From Aphrocallistes beatrix (lineage: Eukaryota > Porifera > Hexactinellida > Sceptrulophora > Aphrocallistidae): a stretch of 64,000 bases of DNA. The stretch lies in assembly GCA_963281255.1 (NCBI GenBank), contig OY725494.1, positions 2,245,934 to 2,309,933 of the forward strand. The letters are read 5' to 3'. Below are positions 46,237-57,266 of this stretch, piece after piece (positions within the stretch are counted from its first letter, which is position 1; each line of letters opens with the position of its first letter). The position numbers and the translations under genes are program-made. Under the pieces are notes generated by a model. The model ran no database searches and was not told the DNA's origin. It worked only from the letters and a program-made list of their open reading frames with translations.

Positions 46237-48729
46237 ATGTCTGATTCAGCAAATGCTAGGTATAATCCAGGGTTTGCGTTTTCTTCTCAGGGAAGACCCG
46301 AAGCTTACTCCTCACTCGATGCAGTTCAGCAGATTGAAGATGTTCCAAGTGAACAGCGGGTGAGAGAAGAAGTTGTAACAAGTATTTCAGATCCTACCAC
46401 TCTGAAGGAGGTGGTGCAGGGCCTTAGAGGAACAGAGGAGCCACAAGTTGATCTAGAGTTCTGCTACGCAGATAGCGAATCGTGCCAGGAAGAGCTTTCT
46501 CAATTCTATGCTTACCTCGAGCGAGATGAAGTGATGGGCTGCAAGGGTATTTTCCTATCTGTTCTCGACCACCACTTCTCCAATCCCGATACTCGGCCAA
46601 TCTTGTGGAGAGACTTGGGTTCAGATAAGAAGAAACGTTTCGTGCAGCTGTCTATGAATAGTCTTGATAACGCTAATAGGTTCAAACGCATTCGCGCCTT
46701 GCAGTCCCTGCTCTATGTGGTTCAGGGCTGTTGGGGGGAGAGTACCAATGAAGAGGAGGTATGCGTGAGTGCGAGAGAGAACTGTGTGAGACTGCTGGGG
46801 TACGGCATCCTGCCGCTCTTGTGCGAACATTTGTCCAGATTAGCAGAACATGACGCGTATGAAATGCACACTGATTCCCACGACAAGTTGGAAGATGAGA
46901 ACTATGGATTCAATGAACTCTCTTTTCAAAGTAATCCTGAGACAAGGATGTGTCTGAATGTCCTCTACCATCTTATTGAGGAGTGCAGGAGAGAGAAGGG
47001 AACGGAGAGGGAGGCGCTAATCAGGGACTGTCTATTCCAAGAATTATCAGACCCTCAGGTAAATGAGGACAATCTTGCTACTCTCCTCTTCTCCATGTTG
47101 TTACGCTTTTGTAACGGGTCTGCACCGTCACTTCCTGTCAAGAAAGTTGTCCTCCTCCTCTGGAAGGTGTTACTCACTTCTCTAGGTGGGACAGAGCACC
47201 TGAGGGAACTGAAGAAAATGGCTAGAACCCGGGTCGGCTTGGTAGGAGAGTTCGATGATAACCGCCCAACAGTCTCTTTCCCAGATTTCATCTTGCAGGC
47301 AAGGGATCCAGAGTTGCGGGCACTCGAGAGAAATCGAGAGAGGAGGGGAGAAGAAGGACCACAATTGATGCCCAAGATTCGCCGCTCTGAGGTTGAGGTG
47401 TTTATAGATATTGTTCAGAGCAGATTCGTGGGGTTTAAGAGCAGTCCTGGCGCTCATGGAGGAGAGCTACTAGCTGACCTACCAGATGCGATACATGAGA
47501 GTCTGAAGGTGCTGGAGCAGCACCTTTATGTTCCTCTCTCTGAGCTACAAATGGAGCATGAGAAATACCAGCAATTAGTCCCCCCTCTTCCTGTCGAACT
47601 CATTCCGAAGCCACACACCCCATACTCCAATAAACAGTTCGACCTCTCTCAATTACAACCCGAGCTTCCTACTCCTACAGAAAAGCTTTACGAGCACCTC
47701 TTGCCTCAACTCCCCCAGTTCATGATCGCGCTCCTCAAAGTGCTACTAGCAGCGACTCCCACCAAGAACAAGACTGATTCTCTCAACATTTACATCGACG
47801 TGTGCCCCAATGAGACTCAGGTGAATGCTATGAGTTCTGCAGAACGCAGACGGGTAGAAATAGACGTGCATCGCTATACTGAAGTTGTAGTTAAAGGAAT
47901 CTCTGCGATACTATTTCTTCTGCTGAAACATTTTAAGCTGAATCACGTTTATCAGTTCGAATTCGTGTGTCACCATCTAGTATTCGCTAATTGCATTCCA
48001 CTTATACTCAAATTTTTTAACCAGAATTTACTGCAGTTCATCCATTCGCGAAGCATGATCCAGTCCCTTGAATATCCAGCCTGCCTTCTCTACTCTACAA
48101 ATCTGGAGCAGGAGCTGGAAACTGAGGTAGGAGATGGAGAAGAATGTGAAGGAGACTACCTCTCATGGAGAAACCTTTTTTCTTGCATCAATTTATTACG
48201 GGTCCTTCAGAAGCTAACAAAATGGAAACCCTCTAGAACAATGGTACTTGTGGCGTTTAAATCTGCTCAGATTTTGAAGAAGGTGCTCAAAGTTAGACAT
48301 CCCCTCATTCAGATATATGCCCTCAAACTCCTCAAGATGCAAACACGATACCTTGGTAGGAATTGGAGACGTAACAACATGAAAATTATGTCATGCATAT
48401 ATCAAAGTGTAAGACACCATCTCCATGATGACTGGGCTTATGGCAACGATCTTAATGCTCGACCTTGTGATTTCCAGAGCCTTGAAATGTCACTGAAGCA
48501 GGCCTGTGATCAGTTTAACCACTGGCACTATGGATTGGGAAATCCTTCTCTACAGAGTGTAGAAGAGCCGACTACTCCTGAGTACTCGCTTGATGACAGC
48601 AATCCGATTAGTGTATTGGCTGAGGCTAGGGTTGAGTTTGATGAAGGGTTTATTGAAAATTGGGAGAAATGGGTGGAGGAAGAAGTTATAAGCGCTGGGC
48701 CTGCATCTCGATGGGACGTCCTTATCTAG
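46237..48729 (+). CDS. STRIP1: striatin-interacting protein STRIP1/2 (FAM40), intronless
   Basis: A core scaffold of the STRIPAK phosphatase-kinase complex, which regulates Hippo signalling, cytoskeleton and endosome dynamics. 830 codons from ATG at 46237 (human paralogues about 834-837). The frame is open further upstream without an ATG, so I chose the first Met, followed by SDSANARYNPGF. Visible blocks: N1221-like domain from about residue 60 (DLEFCYADSESCQEELSQF) through PDFILQARDPELRALERN; then the DUF3402 domain, including QLPQFMIALLKVLLAA, NHVYQFEFVCHHLVF and ALKLLKMQTRYLGRNWRR. Acidic C-terminus. ATTAAA at 48750 and AATAAA at 48994 are possible polyadenylation signals. No premature stop or frameshift. 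Absence of introns is notable because vertebrate STRIP1 has about 20. The single copy cannot be assigned to STRIP1 versus STRIP2, which duplicated in vertebrates. Confidence 0.93.
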   Translation: MSDSANARYNPGFAFSSQGRPEAYSSLDAVQQIEDVPSEQRVREEVVTSISDPTTLKEVVQGLRGTEEPQVDLEFCYADSESCQEELSQFYAYLERDEVMGCKGIFLSVLDHHFSNPDTRPILWRDLGSDKKKRFVQLSMNSLDNANRFKRIRALQSLLYVVQGCWGESTNEEEVCVSARENCVRLLGYGILPLLCEHLSRLAEHDAYEMHTDSHDKLEDENYGFNELSFQSNPETRMCLNVLYHLIEECRREKGTEREALIRDCLFQELSDPQVNEDNLATLLFSMLLRFCNGSAPSLPVKKVVLLLWKVLLTSLGGTEHLRELKKMARTRVGLVGEFDDNRPTVSFPDFILQARDPELRALERNRERRGEEGPQLMPKIRRSEVEVFIDIVQSRFVGFKSSPGAHGGELLADLPDAIHESLKVLEQHLYVPLSELQMEHEKYQQLVPPLPVELIPKPHTPYSNKQFDLSQLQPELPTPTEKLYEHLLPQLPQFMIALLKVLLAATPTKNKTDSLNIYIDVCPNETQVNAMSSAERRRVEIDVHRYTEVVVKGISAILFLLLKHFKLNHVYQFEFVCHHLVFANCIPLILKFFNQNLLQFIHSRSMIQSLEYPACLLYSTNLEQELETEVGDGEECEGDYLSWRNLFSCINLLRVLQKLTKWKPSRTMVLVAFKSAQILKKVLKVRHPLIQIYALKLLKMQTRYLGRNWRRNNMKIMSCIYQSVRHHLHDDWAYGNDLNARPCDFQSLEMSLKQACDQFNHWHYGLGNPSLQSVEEPTTPEYSLDDSNPISVLAEARVEFDEGFIENWEKWVEEEVISAGPASRWDVLI

Positions 48730-49539
48730 TCATTATTAGTTATTCGTCAATTAAACATATAATCAAATATAATAGCATTGTTTGTATCTTTTGTTTGGAG
48801 GTTTGTATCAACATTTACAGAGTATGATTAATCCTTGTACTGATCAATTATTTTATGCAGCTTATTCTAATACCTATTCTTTAAAAATTTGGAGATTTTT
48901 TTCATCCTGCATGACCCAAATTATTAAAAAGTGATACTTTTTAATAAGATTTAGTCAACTCGCAGGATTGTGTCAAATCATTTGAATTATAGAAATAAAC
49001 ATGTTTTGATTTGATATATTTTATTTTATTTTATTGATTGACTACCCCCAATTGATCTAAAAATGTATAAGATTGACTGGTTGAAGACCACTAGACTAGT
49101 CAATACTAGATGTACCAACGAAAATGGGCCTGGTCATCCGTCCGCTGAGAAGGTATCCACTACCTTTTGCATGTTGATGGTCTTGCTCATGTCCTTGTGA
49201 ATGTGGAGAGTCGCGCAATAATTCAGTCTCGCTTCAATAATGGTAGTGAGAAAATAGAAGTGAAAGGACTGCACGTACCCCAAATGTCTATGGCTTCACC
49301 ATATGAAATGACAAAGGTGGAATTGACGAAACGCATCCCTGGTAAACCATAGGTTCAGGAAAAGCCCATATCCACCGAACCCCCATCCCGAAAAGTTGCA
49401 CAGTGGCTGAGATTTATAACCATGGCCAGCATTTTTATGCTAAACCTGTCCACAATCCGCAACAGAAATTATCAGCCCGAAAAATTACGAATTTAAATGA
49501 CCGGTTTTAAGTTAACGACTCGAACAGTATATTTTTTAA
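48730..49539. other. STRIP1/2 3' flank
   Basis: AT-rich. 49130-49350 has an ORF with weak resemblance to retroelement polyprotein (EKIEVKGLHVPQM), not enough for a call. Confidence 0.4.
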
Positions 49540-49931
49540 GATTCAATGGTGTGAAAATATGTATATAGTGGTGTGAAAATATGTATATAAAGGTGTGAAA
49601 ATATGCACATGATCTTTTTTATTGCTATACATTATGATACATTTAAGATATCAAACATAAGTTGTGGCTTTGAAGTATTAATAACAATGACAATATATTG
49701 TTGTGTCGTACAATGATTTCCATTGTGATAGTGTAGTCATATATTTTGTATAGAAAAGGTGTGAAAAATTGTTTTCCATTTTTTTTGTAGAGGTGTGAAA
49801 ATTTCGCTTAGATCTTAGAACTTTATCGTAGTCATATCATTTGACACCTACATGCTAATTTTCATATTCCTACGACTTCTCAATCAATTCGGACAAACAC
49901 ACACACAAAAAATCCTAGCGTTTTAATAAGA
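49540..49931 (-). mobile_element. Helitron-like family B, 5' part
   Basis: The 5' end is the complement of TCTTATTAAAACGC at 49931, then a GTGTGTGTTTGTCCGAATTG block. The body contains repeated GGTGTGAAAATATG words. The 3' end was not found. Confidence 0.65.
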
Positions 49932-49933
49932 TA

Positions 49934-50449
49934 CAAGCGCTTCGCTTGCTTACGCTGCGCGGCTTGCGGACATTGCGTGTCCGCAGAATCGCCCTGCGGG
50001 CGCATGAAGTTACTCAATCTAACCTATTTTGAGAATTTTTTTATTTTATATAAATATTGTGAAAAAAGTTAACGAATAATTTTTCATATAGATCCGAAGA
50101 TATAATATTCGAAATCTACAGCACTAAAAACCCCATGTCAACCGTTGGAAGCTAGTCTATAGCCTATTTTTAATTTGTTTACTTTATGTATCTATTGTAA
50201 ACAAAGGTAAACAAATAATTTATCATATAGATCTGAAAATATGATATTCGAAATCTACACCCCTGATAATTATCGCTCCAACTGCTCCCGAAATAGCAGT
50301 CATAATGCCTGGAGATGGCTACACTGAAGGTGTGGCTACCAGGGATATAGTGCTGCATGCCGTACAGGAGGTTTAAAACAAATCACTGAAACCAATTGTG
50401 CATACGGTAGCCTTCATTATGTTTTATTGTTTCCTTCAGGAGATAACGG

Positions 50450-50487
<38 letters not shown>

Positions 50488-50509
50488 CCTAGCATTTTAA
50501 TATATAAGA
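49934..50509 (-). mobile_element. full-length Helitron-like element, family B
   Basis: 576 bp. The 3' end CAAGCGCTTCGCTTGC is at 49934 and the 5' end (complement of TCTTATATATTAAAATGC) at 50509. It includes (AC)n at 50453-50482. Only two bases separate it from the next family B copy in the same orientation. Confidence 0.8.
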
Positions 50510-51199
50510 TAGCACCTAATGCTAATTAATAAAACGCTCACAATAACCAAGAATATATTAAGTTTGTAAATAATTTTCGGAAAAACTATATATGGCTTCC
50601 GGCTCCATAATGGAAATCATAGTACGAGACCACAATATACTTTTGTTGTTATTAATACTTCAAAGCAATAACTTACTACGTATATAGATATCTTAAATTT
50701 ACCAAGTGTATAGCAGTAAACAATGTTATATGTGCAGTATACCTTTTGGACTATTTGAAAAATACTATGCTAGAGACTAGCTTCCAACTGTTGATCGGGG
50801 TTTTTAAGCGTATAGAATCCGAATATCATATTTTCAAGACGATTAGATAAATATTTTGTCTGTTTAGCACAGTTTAACCCAGTTTAGCCTACAAAATCGG
50901 GTTTAAACCTAGGTTAAACTGGCCAACCCTGTGGTGAATGCTGAGACAATTCGATGAGGTTAAACACGACAGTTAGGTAATGTCTCCCCAGAATGACATC
51001 CCACGCAAGATTGGTACACCGACCCGCGGGCCGATATGGAAATCTGGCCCGTATGCAACTCTGAAACTGAGGGAATCCTCTAAGGTTAATCATGAAGGTT
51101 AGGTAAGCTGTCTTAAACAAGCCATGACGAATCCCACCCTGTCTGCAACTGCCATCCCGACATTTTAGAAACTTGGGTGCCACTGTATCCTATACTATT
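50510..51199. other. spacer, no gene recognised
   Basis: 50630-50860 is similar to the body of family B. 50935-51180 has inverted-repeat-like AGGTTAAACACGACAGTTAGG/AGGTTAATCATGAAGGTTAGG words in direct order. No gene. Confidence 0.4.
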
Positions 51200-51208
51200 A
51201 TATTAGAT

Positions 51209-51763
51209 CAGGGGTTCCCAACCAGGAGTACGCCATTAGGCTAGGGCTTAGGACAAATTCAAATTTATTGTGTGATTCATGAATAATCACAAATCAACTC
51301 TGTGAAAGTAATTTAATTCAATGAGTTAGAAATTGGGTCAATTAGATACTATTAATTCACTCAATTTACATATTAGTTTTTGTCGAGTTGAGGACACTAA
51401 AATGCATGCGAGACCCGTGAAATAACAAATGGATTGATCAAGAGACTTCTATAAAGAAGCCAAAATGTATTGATGGTCAGGATTTATAAATTTAATTATT
51501 ATGTATTCTGTCGTGATTGAACTCAATTTTGCTTCATCTTGTACCCTGTTTATTATCCGTTATCTACATATAATAAATATTTTTATAATTTATAAGTATA
51601 ATATTAAACTTTGTTGCAATATTTTTGAGATAAAATTGATAACATATATCTATTTTTCCTACATTCATGTATGGGAATTTTTCTATGAGGGGTACGCGGG
51701 GGAAGATTTTTTCCTAAGTGGACATGGCCTACAAAAGGTTGGGAACCTCACCTTTTGTAGGTC
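51209..51763. mobile_element. hAT-type element with target duplication
   Basis: 555 bp between direct repeats ATATTAGAT (51200-51208, 51764-51772). It starts CAGGGGTTCCCAACC. The right end contains GGTTGGGAACC inside a hairpin with CCTACAAAAGG/CCTTTTGTAGG arms. Non-coding. Confidence 0.75.
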
Positions 51764-52179
51764 ATATTAGATCATATATTCAATGTAATATAGTATAGGA
51801 AGCACGCTAAAAATGGATCATGCAGTACAATTTTGATTAGTCATGTTAATTTAGATAGGAACAACGGTTGTGCAGGTTCTACTGTACTGAAAATCTGGCT
51901 CATTTTTAAAACTTTTCGTTTCCATTTACTTGTTGGGTATTGTGTATCTGTGGGAATTTTTTTCATACTGACACTACAATCGTTTGTCCACTCAATAACT
52001 TCTTATTTGAAAGATATTAAACTGAATATTTATTAGGAAATGATGGCGCAACGAAATACTTGAGTACGATTGAATCGGCAATGCGATGAAGTCTGATTGA
52101 TTTGTGATTTGGCTAGAGGATAGATAAAATCGTCATTTACACCTTCAATATAGTTTCTAAGAACAAAAGTGCCGAACAT

Positions 52180-52894
52180 GATTTTTGTTGCGCCACTACG
52201 ACCTTCTTGAAGGTAAAAAACATCCGTCCCAATGCCAACAAAATTGGACAACAGAAGAATGGAACAGAGTATTTTCTCAGATGAATGTCCCTTTGAACTG
52301 ATCCATGCACCCAATCGACAGAATGATCGAATTTGGGCACCTGACAAGTCCAATGTTCCACCCATAGAACTGGTAAAACACCCTCCTAAAATTCAGGTGT
52401 GGGGGGTGATCTTACCAGGCTGTCTCCGTTTTGCACATGATAGATCTGGGCAAACAGTAACTGCAGATTACTATGTAAACGAAGTTCTGAAGAAGACTCG
52501 TATTGCCACGTATAAAAAGAAAACGAAAAACAGGATCCACTATCCAGAGAAAGATGGCACTCAACATGTCCAATTCAATTTTCCAACAAGATGGTGCACC
52601 GGCCCATTACTCGAAAAAGTCTCAAGAATGGTAAAATAATAATATACCTTCGTTCGGGAGAAAGATATTTGACCAGGTAACTCGCCAGACCTCAATCCAA
52701 TAGAAAATGTATGGGCAATAATGAAAAGCGATATGGATGCGATGGCTCTTCCACACAACCTGAGAATGCTTGAAAATAACATTAAACTGGCCTGGTCGAG
52801 ACTTTCGCCTGGTATTTTAGAAAATTTATACAATGGGATGCCAAATAGAGTAAATAAGTGCATCAAACTGCATGGTGGTTATATTTCAAAGTGA
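52180..52894 (+). pseudogene. Tc1/mariner-type transposase remnant
   Basis: In-frame pieces: NWTTEEWNRVFS, then after a frameshift FSDECPFELIHAPNRQNDR (first catalytic Asp), PPKIQVWGVI, after another shift FQQDGAPAHYSKKSQEW (second Asp), and after a further shift NSPDLNPIENVWAIM (third acidic residue) to a stop at 52894. At least three frame changes make it inactive. A mariner-like end, GAAACACCCTGTATA, lies at about 52960-52974. The N-terminal DNA-binding part is not recognisable. Confidence 0.8.
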
Positions 52895-52974
52895 ATTCTT
52901 AGATTTTTAGCTGGTAGTGTTGCGTTAATTCATTGTGTGTTATAGGGCATCAATTATGAAACACCCTGTATACG

Positions 52975-55080
52975 ATAATATGTAGGTTCCTCAAACATCT
53001 CTTTATCAAAAAAATATTTCTCGACTTATCATTGACTTTATTGTAATATAAATTCTATGGAGAACTTTGAATAAATTAGAAAATGGCGAATATAATCAAG
53101 AAATATGTGTCCAGGTGAGGCTATTAGGCTAAACCATAGCCTACTGAATATAAGGCCTCAGAGTAACTTGACCAAGGATGCGTTAGAAGATGGTAGAACT
53201 AATACATGAGCTGCCTTAAATCATTAACAAAGCACAATGGAGCTTAGGAATGTATTACCAGCATATATAAATATGGTGTCAAAGTACCCATATCCGTTGT
53301 TAAAATTTAGATTAGTCACCATATGGTTGCGCAATAGGGTATATTTGTGACAAATTTGGTGATTTTCAGAGGTCGTTTAAGGGTACTTCTAAGTGTTTTT
53401 ATTATAAAACTTTCCGCATAGAACTGAGATGTGAATGGGTTAATACGAAAAATTTGGATTTTTTTCATGGAATGTTGCTACATTCCAGTGTTGCTATGGA
53501 AACGTGTTTTGGTCAGTTGGGGTCATATCTTGAAAACCGCAATAGCTAGACATTCAAATATAATTCCATTTGATAGCTAATAGACTATTTCCTATTAAGG
53601 ATAATATAATTTCGACGTCTAAATTCAATGGTTTACGAGATATTCGACAAATTACCGAATGTGACTAATATGATAAATTGTCTAATAACTCGTAAACAAT
53701 TAAATTTAGACAAATAAATTATATTATCACTTAATAGGAAATAGTCTATTGGCTATTAAATGGAATTACTTTCGAATGTTTAGCTATCGCGGTTCTCAAG
53801 ATATGACCCCAACTGACCAAAACACGTTTCCATAGCAACACTGGAATGTAGCAACATTCCATGAAAAAAATCCAAATTTTTCGTATTAACCCATTCACAT
53901 CTCAGTTCTATGCGAAAAGTTTTATAATAAAAACACTTAGAAGTGCCCTTAAACGACCTCTGAAAATCATCAAATTTGTCACAAATATACCCTATTGCGC
54001 AACCATATGGTGACTAATCTAGATTTTAACAACGGATATGGGTACCTTGACACCATATTTATATATGCTGGTAATACATTCCTAAGCTCCATTGTGCTTT
54101 GTTAATGATTTAAGGCAGTTCATGTATTAGTTCAACCATCTTCTACCGCATTCCTAGTCCCAAATTCGCAAGTTACTCTGAGGCCTTATTATAGTAGGCT
54201 ATGGCTAAACAATCAATATAATTGTTGTTAATAATGAAAAATTGAACATTTTTTATAATTATTTTGGAAGTTCTGGCCTTGGACCCTTCCTCTATATTCG
54301 ACCAAAACCCTCCATTTAGGGGCCAAAAAGAGAAATATCTCTCTCTGTTAATATATGCCCAAATTCTTAGTTCTCAATTGCAAATATACTTTTTATAACA
54401 ATATATTATGATTCATTAATAAAGATTGCTCTACATACTATGTAATGTTAAGTTTTATATCTACTGTCATGTGATGATGTAGCATTGTTCAATAATCCTA
54501 ACTTGGAAACTAAAAGTCGTAGACTCTTGTTCTAACCTAATATACTTTTTAGAAGCTCTTTATTCATTATAAACTGATAGATTTTAATATATAGTAGTAG
54601 CAATATGAATTATTATTCACAATTAGCTTAAAATATTCAGGATTAGGGGCCTCAAGGAAATTTGTCGATTTTCAGCGTACTTTTGATATTTTCTCAAAAA
54701 TTTGGTTCGGATATATTCAAATCATTAGTATACTGTAAATCCGGATATGTGCCGAAATGCTTTTATTTATCCTTAATGACTCATTTTACATTGTTTTTAA
54801 TATTTAAACTTAAAATACCTATATCTCGGGACTTTAAAATTTCAAAATGGACCGTCTTTAAAATAAAAAAAGTCAAAATTGGTTTGAGATAGAGGGTCGA
54901 AAATTTTTGTTCCATATCATTATGCGATGAACGATTTTCGATATCTTATAACTTAGTGATTTTATTGCTGATTTTCCAAAAAAACAACGACGTTTTTCGG
55001 GGTTTTTTGCTACTTTTTTTCAGATCCCTATAAAATTTACACTTTTTGTCATTTTCACTTTATTTTGGTGCTAGAAACTT
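52975..55080. mobile_element. damaged second copy of the 42759-44677 element
   Basis: 52975-53130 matches 43320-43450, and 54228-55080 matches about 43500-44400. They are split by the 53135-54203 foldback. It runs to within about 50 bp of the ORF at 55131. Confidence 0.7.
53135..54203. mobile_element. 1.07-kb foldback element (CATAGCCTACT family)
   Basis: Nearly the whole length is an inverted repeat with arms of about 500 bp centred near 53675. Ends CATAGCCTACT and its complement are flanked by direct repeats GCTAAAC (53128-53134, 54204-54210; 8 bp if the preceding G counts). Non-coding. Confidence 0.85.
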
Positions 55081-55130
55081 AATGTTAATTGGATTCTTTC
55101 TATGCATGTAGTTCTTTTTGGAAGTCTAAT

Positions 55131-57266
55131 ATGGATGACATCGTTACCTGCAGTTCTGCTATCGATTCTAAAATGGGATTGACCACGTTAGAGCAGGACT
55201 TTCAATTCAATATAGTCCTTTTAGCTGAAAGGGACAAAGTAATCGAAATGTATCGTTCCTTCTTTAAGCAGCTTTGCGTTATTTTAATAAACGATACCTC
55301 AATCATCAAGCATCCCCAAATAATGGATTTATTTCGTAAAATATTGAAATGCAAAAATTTTTGCACAATTGAACCCCTTCAAACTCTATTCAACGATATT
55401 CTATGCCAGGATTCAACTCACCATTCTGATCCTCCTTACGATGTTAAACCTGAATCAGATTTCAATCAAAATGGTAGCAACGTGAATTGTTCGACTAAAT
55501 TAGATACCGAGTTTATTGACAAATGTACTCAGGTATCAGATTCTGAACTGTGCACTAAGAATGGAATTATAACAGAAATGCATGGTGGCCCCTATGCTTC
55601 TCTCTCACAACAAATTGGAAACAAAGAAATATCGCACTGTAATTCAGAAAATACAGACCGACATAAAAGTTTGTTCGAAGATGTCAAGGATCAAACTATT
55701 TCAACTCTATTGAATAACTTTTCTATCAAAAAGTCTATTTATTACAGCTATTCTAAGGAAAGAGAAAGGATGATCACAGATGCTAAACGTAAATTATCTC
55801 AAACTCAGGATGGTTTATTTGAAGAAATAATTCACCTAAAGAAAGTAATTAGCAAGGCAAAACTAGAATCATTCAGAGTTCAGTATTTTAATCGCAAGTC
55901 CTTTACTTCTATTTTGTCCAAATATTTTTATTTAACAAGAATTCTTATTGCGTGTAAAAATTTTATTCTTCATCAAAAAATATTTTTTTCTAAATCATTG
56001 ATTTCAAAACAATGTCAAATAAATCAACTCAATGCAGATCTTAAGGAAAAGCAAGACCAAATGTCTATCAATTGTCTAGAATTAGAAGCTATGGAGAATA
56101 GATTGCTCCGTTCTAAAACACAAGGTTTGGATTTGGAAAGAGCTGGTAGACAACTTGCTCTAGATTTGCAACACGAATTTGATGAGCAGACAATGTTTTT
56201 TAATTCTTTTGATAAGAGAAGATTGTCAGACATTTGCACTAAATTTAGTACAGTTATAAAAGAATGGAAACACGACCTATCATACCTAGAGCAAAAATTT
56301 GATCTGTTAAAATATTTTACTTGTGAAACTGTCTATGCAATAAAACACCATTCTTGTGTTGAGAATGAAAAAAACACTCGATTGCAGAAAAATATATCTA
56401 ATCTAATGGAAGAAAATAATCTTTTGAAAAATCAGATAAAAGAATTAAAACTTTATCAACCTGACCCAATATCCTCACATGCTCAGGCATTCGTTCCTGA
56501 TATACCCTATCCTGATACTTTCGTTTCTCACAGGGACAGCATTTTGAGTAGGCTGTCACTTCGTAACATGCATAATCCAGGTGATGAAAACAAGAGTGAA
56601 ATATTTAATCTGGATTTCTTTGACGTTTTACAATCTCAAATTGAAGAACAATTAAAGAACACTAAACACATTTTATTTTTAATGAATAATCTTGAATCAA
56701 AACTCAATAGAGATTATGTTGTGACCTGTATGTATGAACAAGGAATTTTTTTGAAATCGATTTCTGCATATATGAATCATATCAAGCAACTCATTCATTC
56801 ACACCAATATCCTCAATTTTTTTCCAAAACTTATCTAAAACAAATAGTAGACAGGATAAAGTCTTTGGTCAAGGAAAAAAAGATTATTCTAGAAGCTAAT
56901 CATAGATTGAGGACAGAAAACAATGCCATTAAAATGTTACATCGCAGTCCAAATGAATCGCAAGTAGCCAAACCTGCAACTATACTTAACTCTTCTGGCA
57001 ATGGTTCTTGCTTCGGTAAGATTTCACCAGTAATGCCAAGAGGGGTTAGCATGCATGTACCAAGAGAGACAGTTGACACTACTCAGAGAGATTCATCTGT
57101 TCATTTTGCAAATCAAAGTTCTCCAGAATTGGTTATTAACTCAGGAGCAGTTTCTTGTTCATTTAATTTGTCAACCGAATTTCCCGGTTGGTATAATGAT
57201 AGCGATTTCCAGAAAGCACTTTACTACGCAGATAACCAAGGTGATATTGATAAAGAATTTCCTTAA
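55131..57266 (+). CDS. long coiled-coil-type protein of unknown function
   Basis: 711 codons from the first ATG at 55131; the frame is open 14 codons further upstream without an ATG, so a 5' exon could exist (TGCATGTAG at about 55110 resembles an acceptor). Not recognised. It is rich in Lys, Glu, Asn and Ser, with predicted helical or coiled-coil stretches around residues 245-345 (SQTQDGLFEEIIHLKKVISK; LNADLKEKQDQMSINCLELE), 415-445 (LQKNISNLMEENNLLKNQIK) and 580-620 (VDRIKSLVKEKKIILEANHR). The composition resembles centrosomal or cytoskeletal coiled-coil proteins, but no family motif is clear. It ends PGWYNDSDFQKALYYADNQG... Codon structure over 2.1 kb without a stop in AT-rich DNA makes a real gene very likely. 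AATAAA at 57412. Confidence 0.75.
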   Translation: MDDIVTCSSAIDSKMGLTTLEQDFQFNIVLLAERDKVIEMYRSFFKQLCVILINDTSIIKHPQIMDLFRKILKCKNFCTIEPLQTLFNDILCQDSTHHSDPPYDVKPESDFNQNGSNVNCSTKLDTEFIDKCTQVSDSELCTKNGIITEMHGGPYASLSQQIGNKEISHCNSENTDRHKSLFEDVKDQTISTLLNNFSIKKSIYYSYSKERERMITDAKRKLSQTQDGLFEEIIHLKKVISKAKLESFRVQYFNRKSFTSILSKYFYLTRILIACKNFILHQKIFFSKSLISKQCQINQLNADLKEKQDQMSINCLELEAMENRLLRSKTQGLDLERAGRQLALDLQHEFDEQTMFFNSFDKRRLSDICTKFSTVIKEWKHDLSYLEQKFDLLKYFTCETVYAIKHHSCVENEKNTRLQKNISNLMEENNLLKNQIKELKLYQPDPISSHAQAFVPDIPYPDTFVSHRDSILSRLSLRNMHNPGDENKSEIFNLDFFDVLQSQIEEQLKNTKHILFLMNNLESKLNRDYVVTCMYEQGIFLKSISAYMNHIKQLIHSHQYPQFFSKTYLKQIVDRIKSLVKEKKIILEANHRLRTENNAIKMLHRSPNESQVAKPATILNSSGNGSCFGKISPVMPRGVSMHVPRETVDTTQRDSSVHFANQSSPELVINSGAVSCSFNLSTEFPGWYNDSDFQKALYYADNQGDIDKEFP

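Noticed and set aside
49167-49352. Copia-type polyprotein fragment
   Set aside because: Only one short weak resemblance (EKIEVKGLHVPQM); too little to call.
55089-55130. Longer N-terminus for the coiled-coil ORF
   Set aside because: The upstream in-frame codons have no ATG (first is TTG); the first Met at 55131 was preferred.
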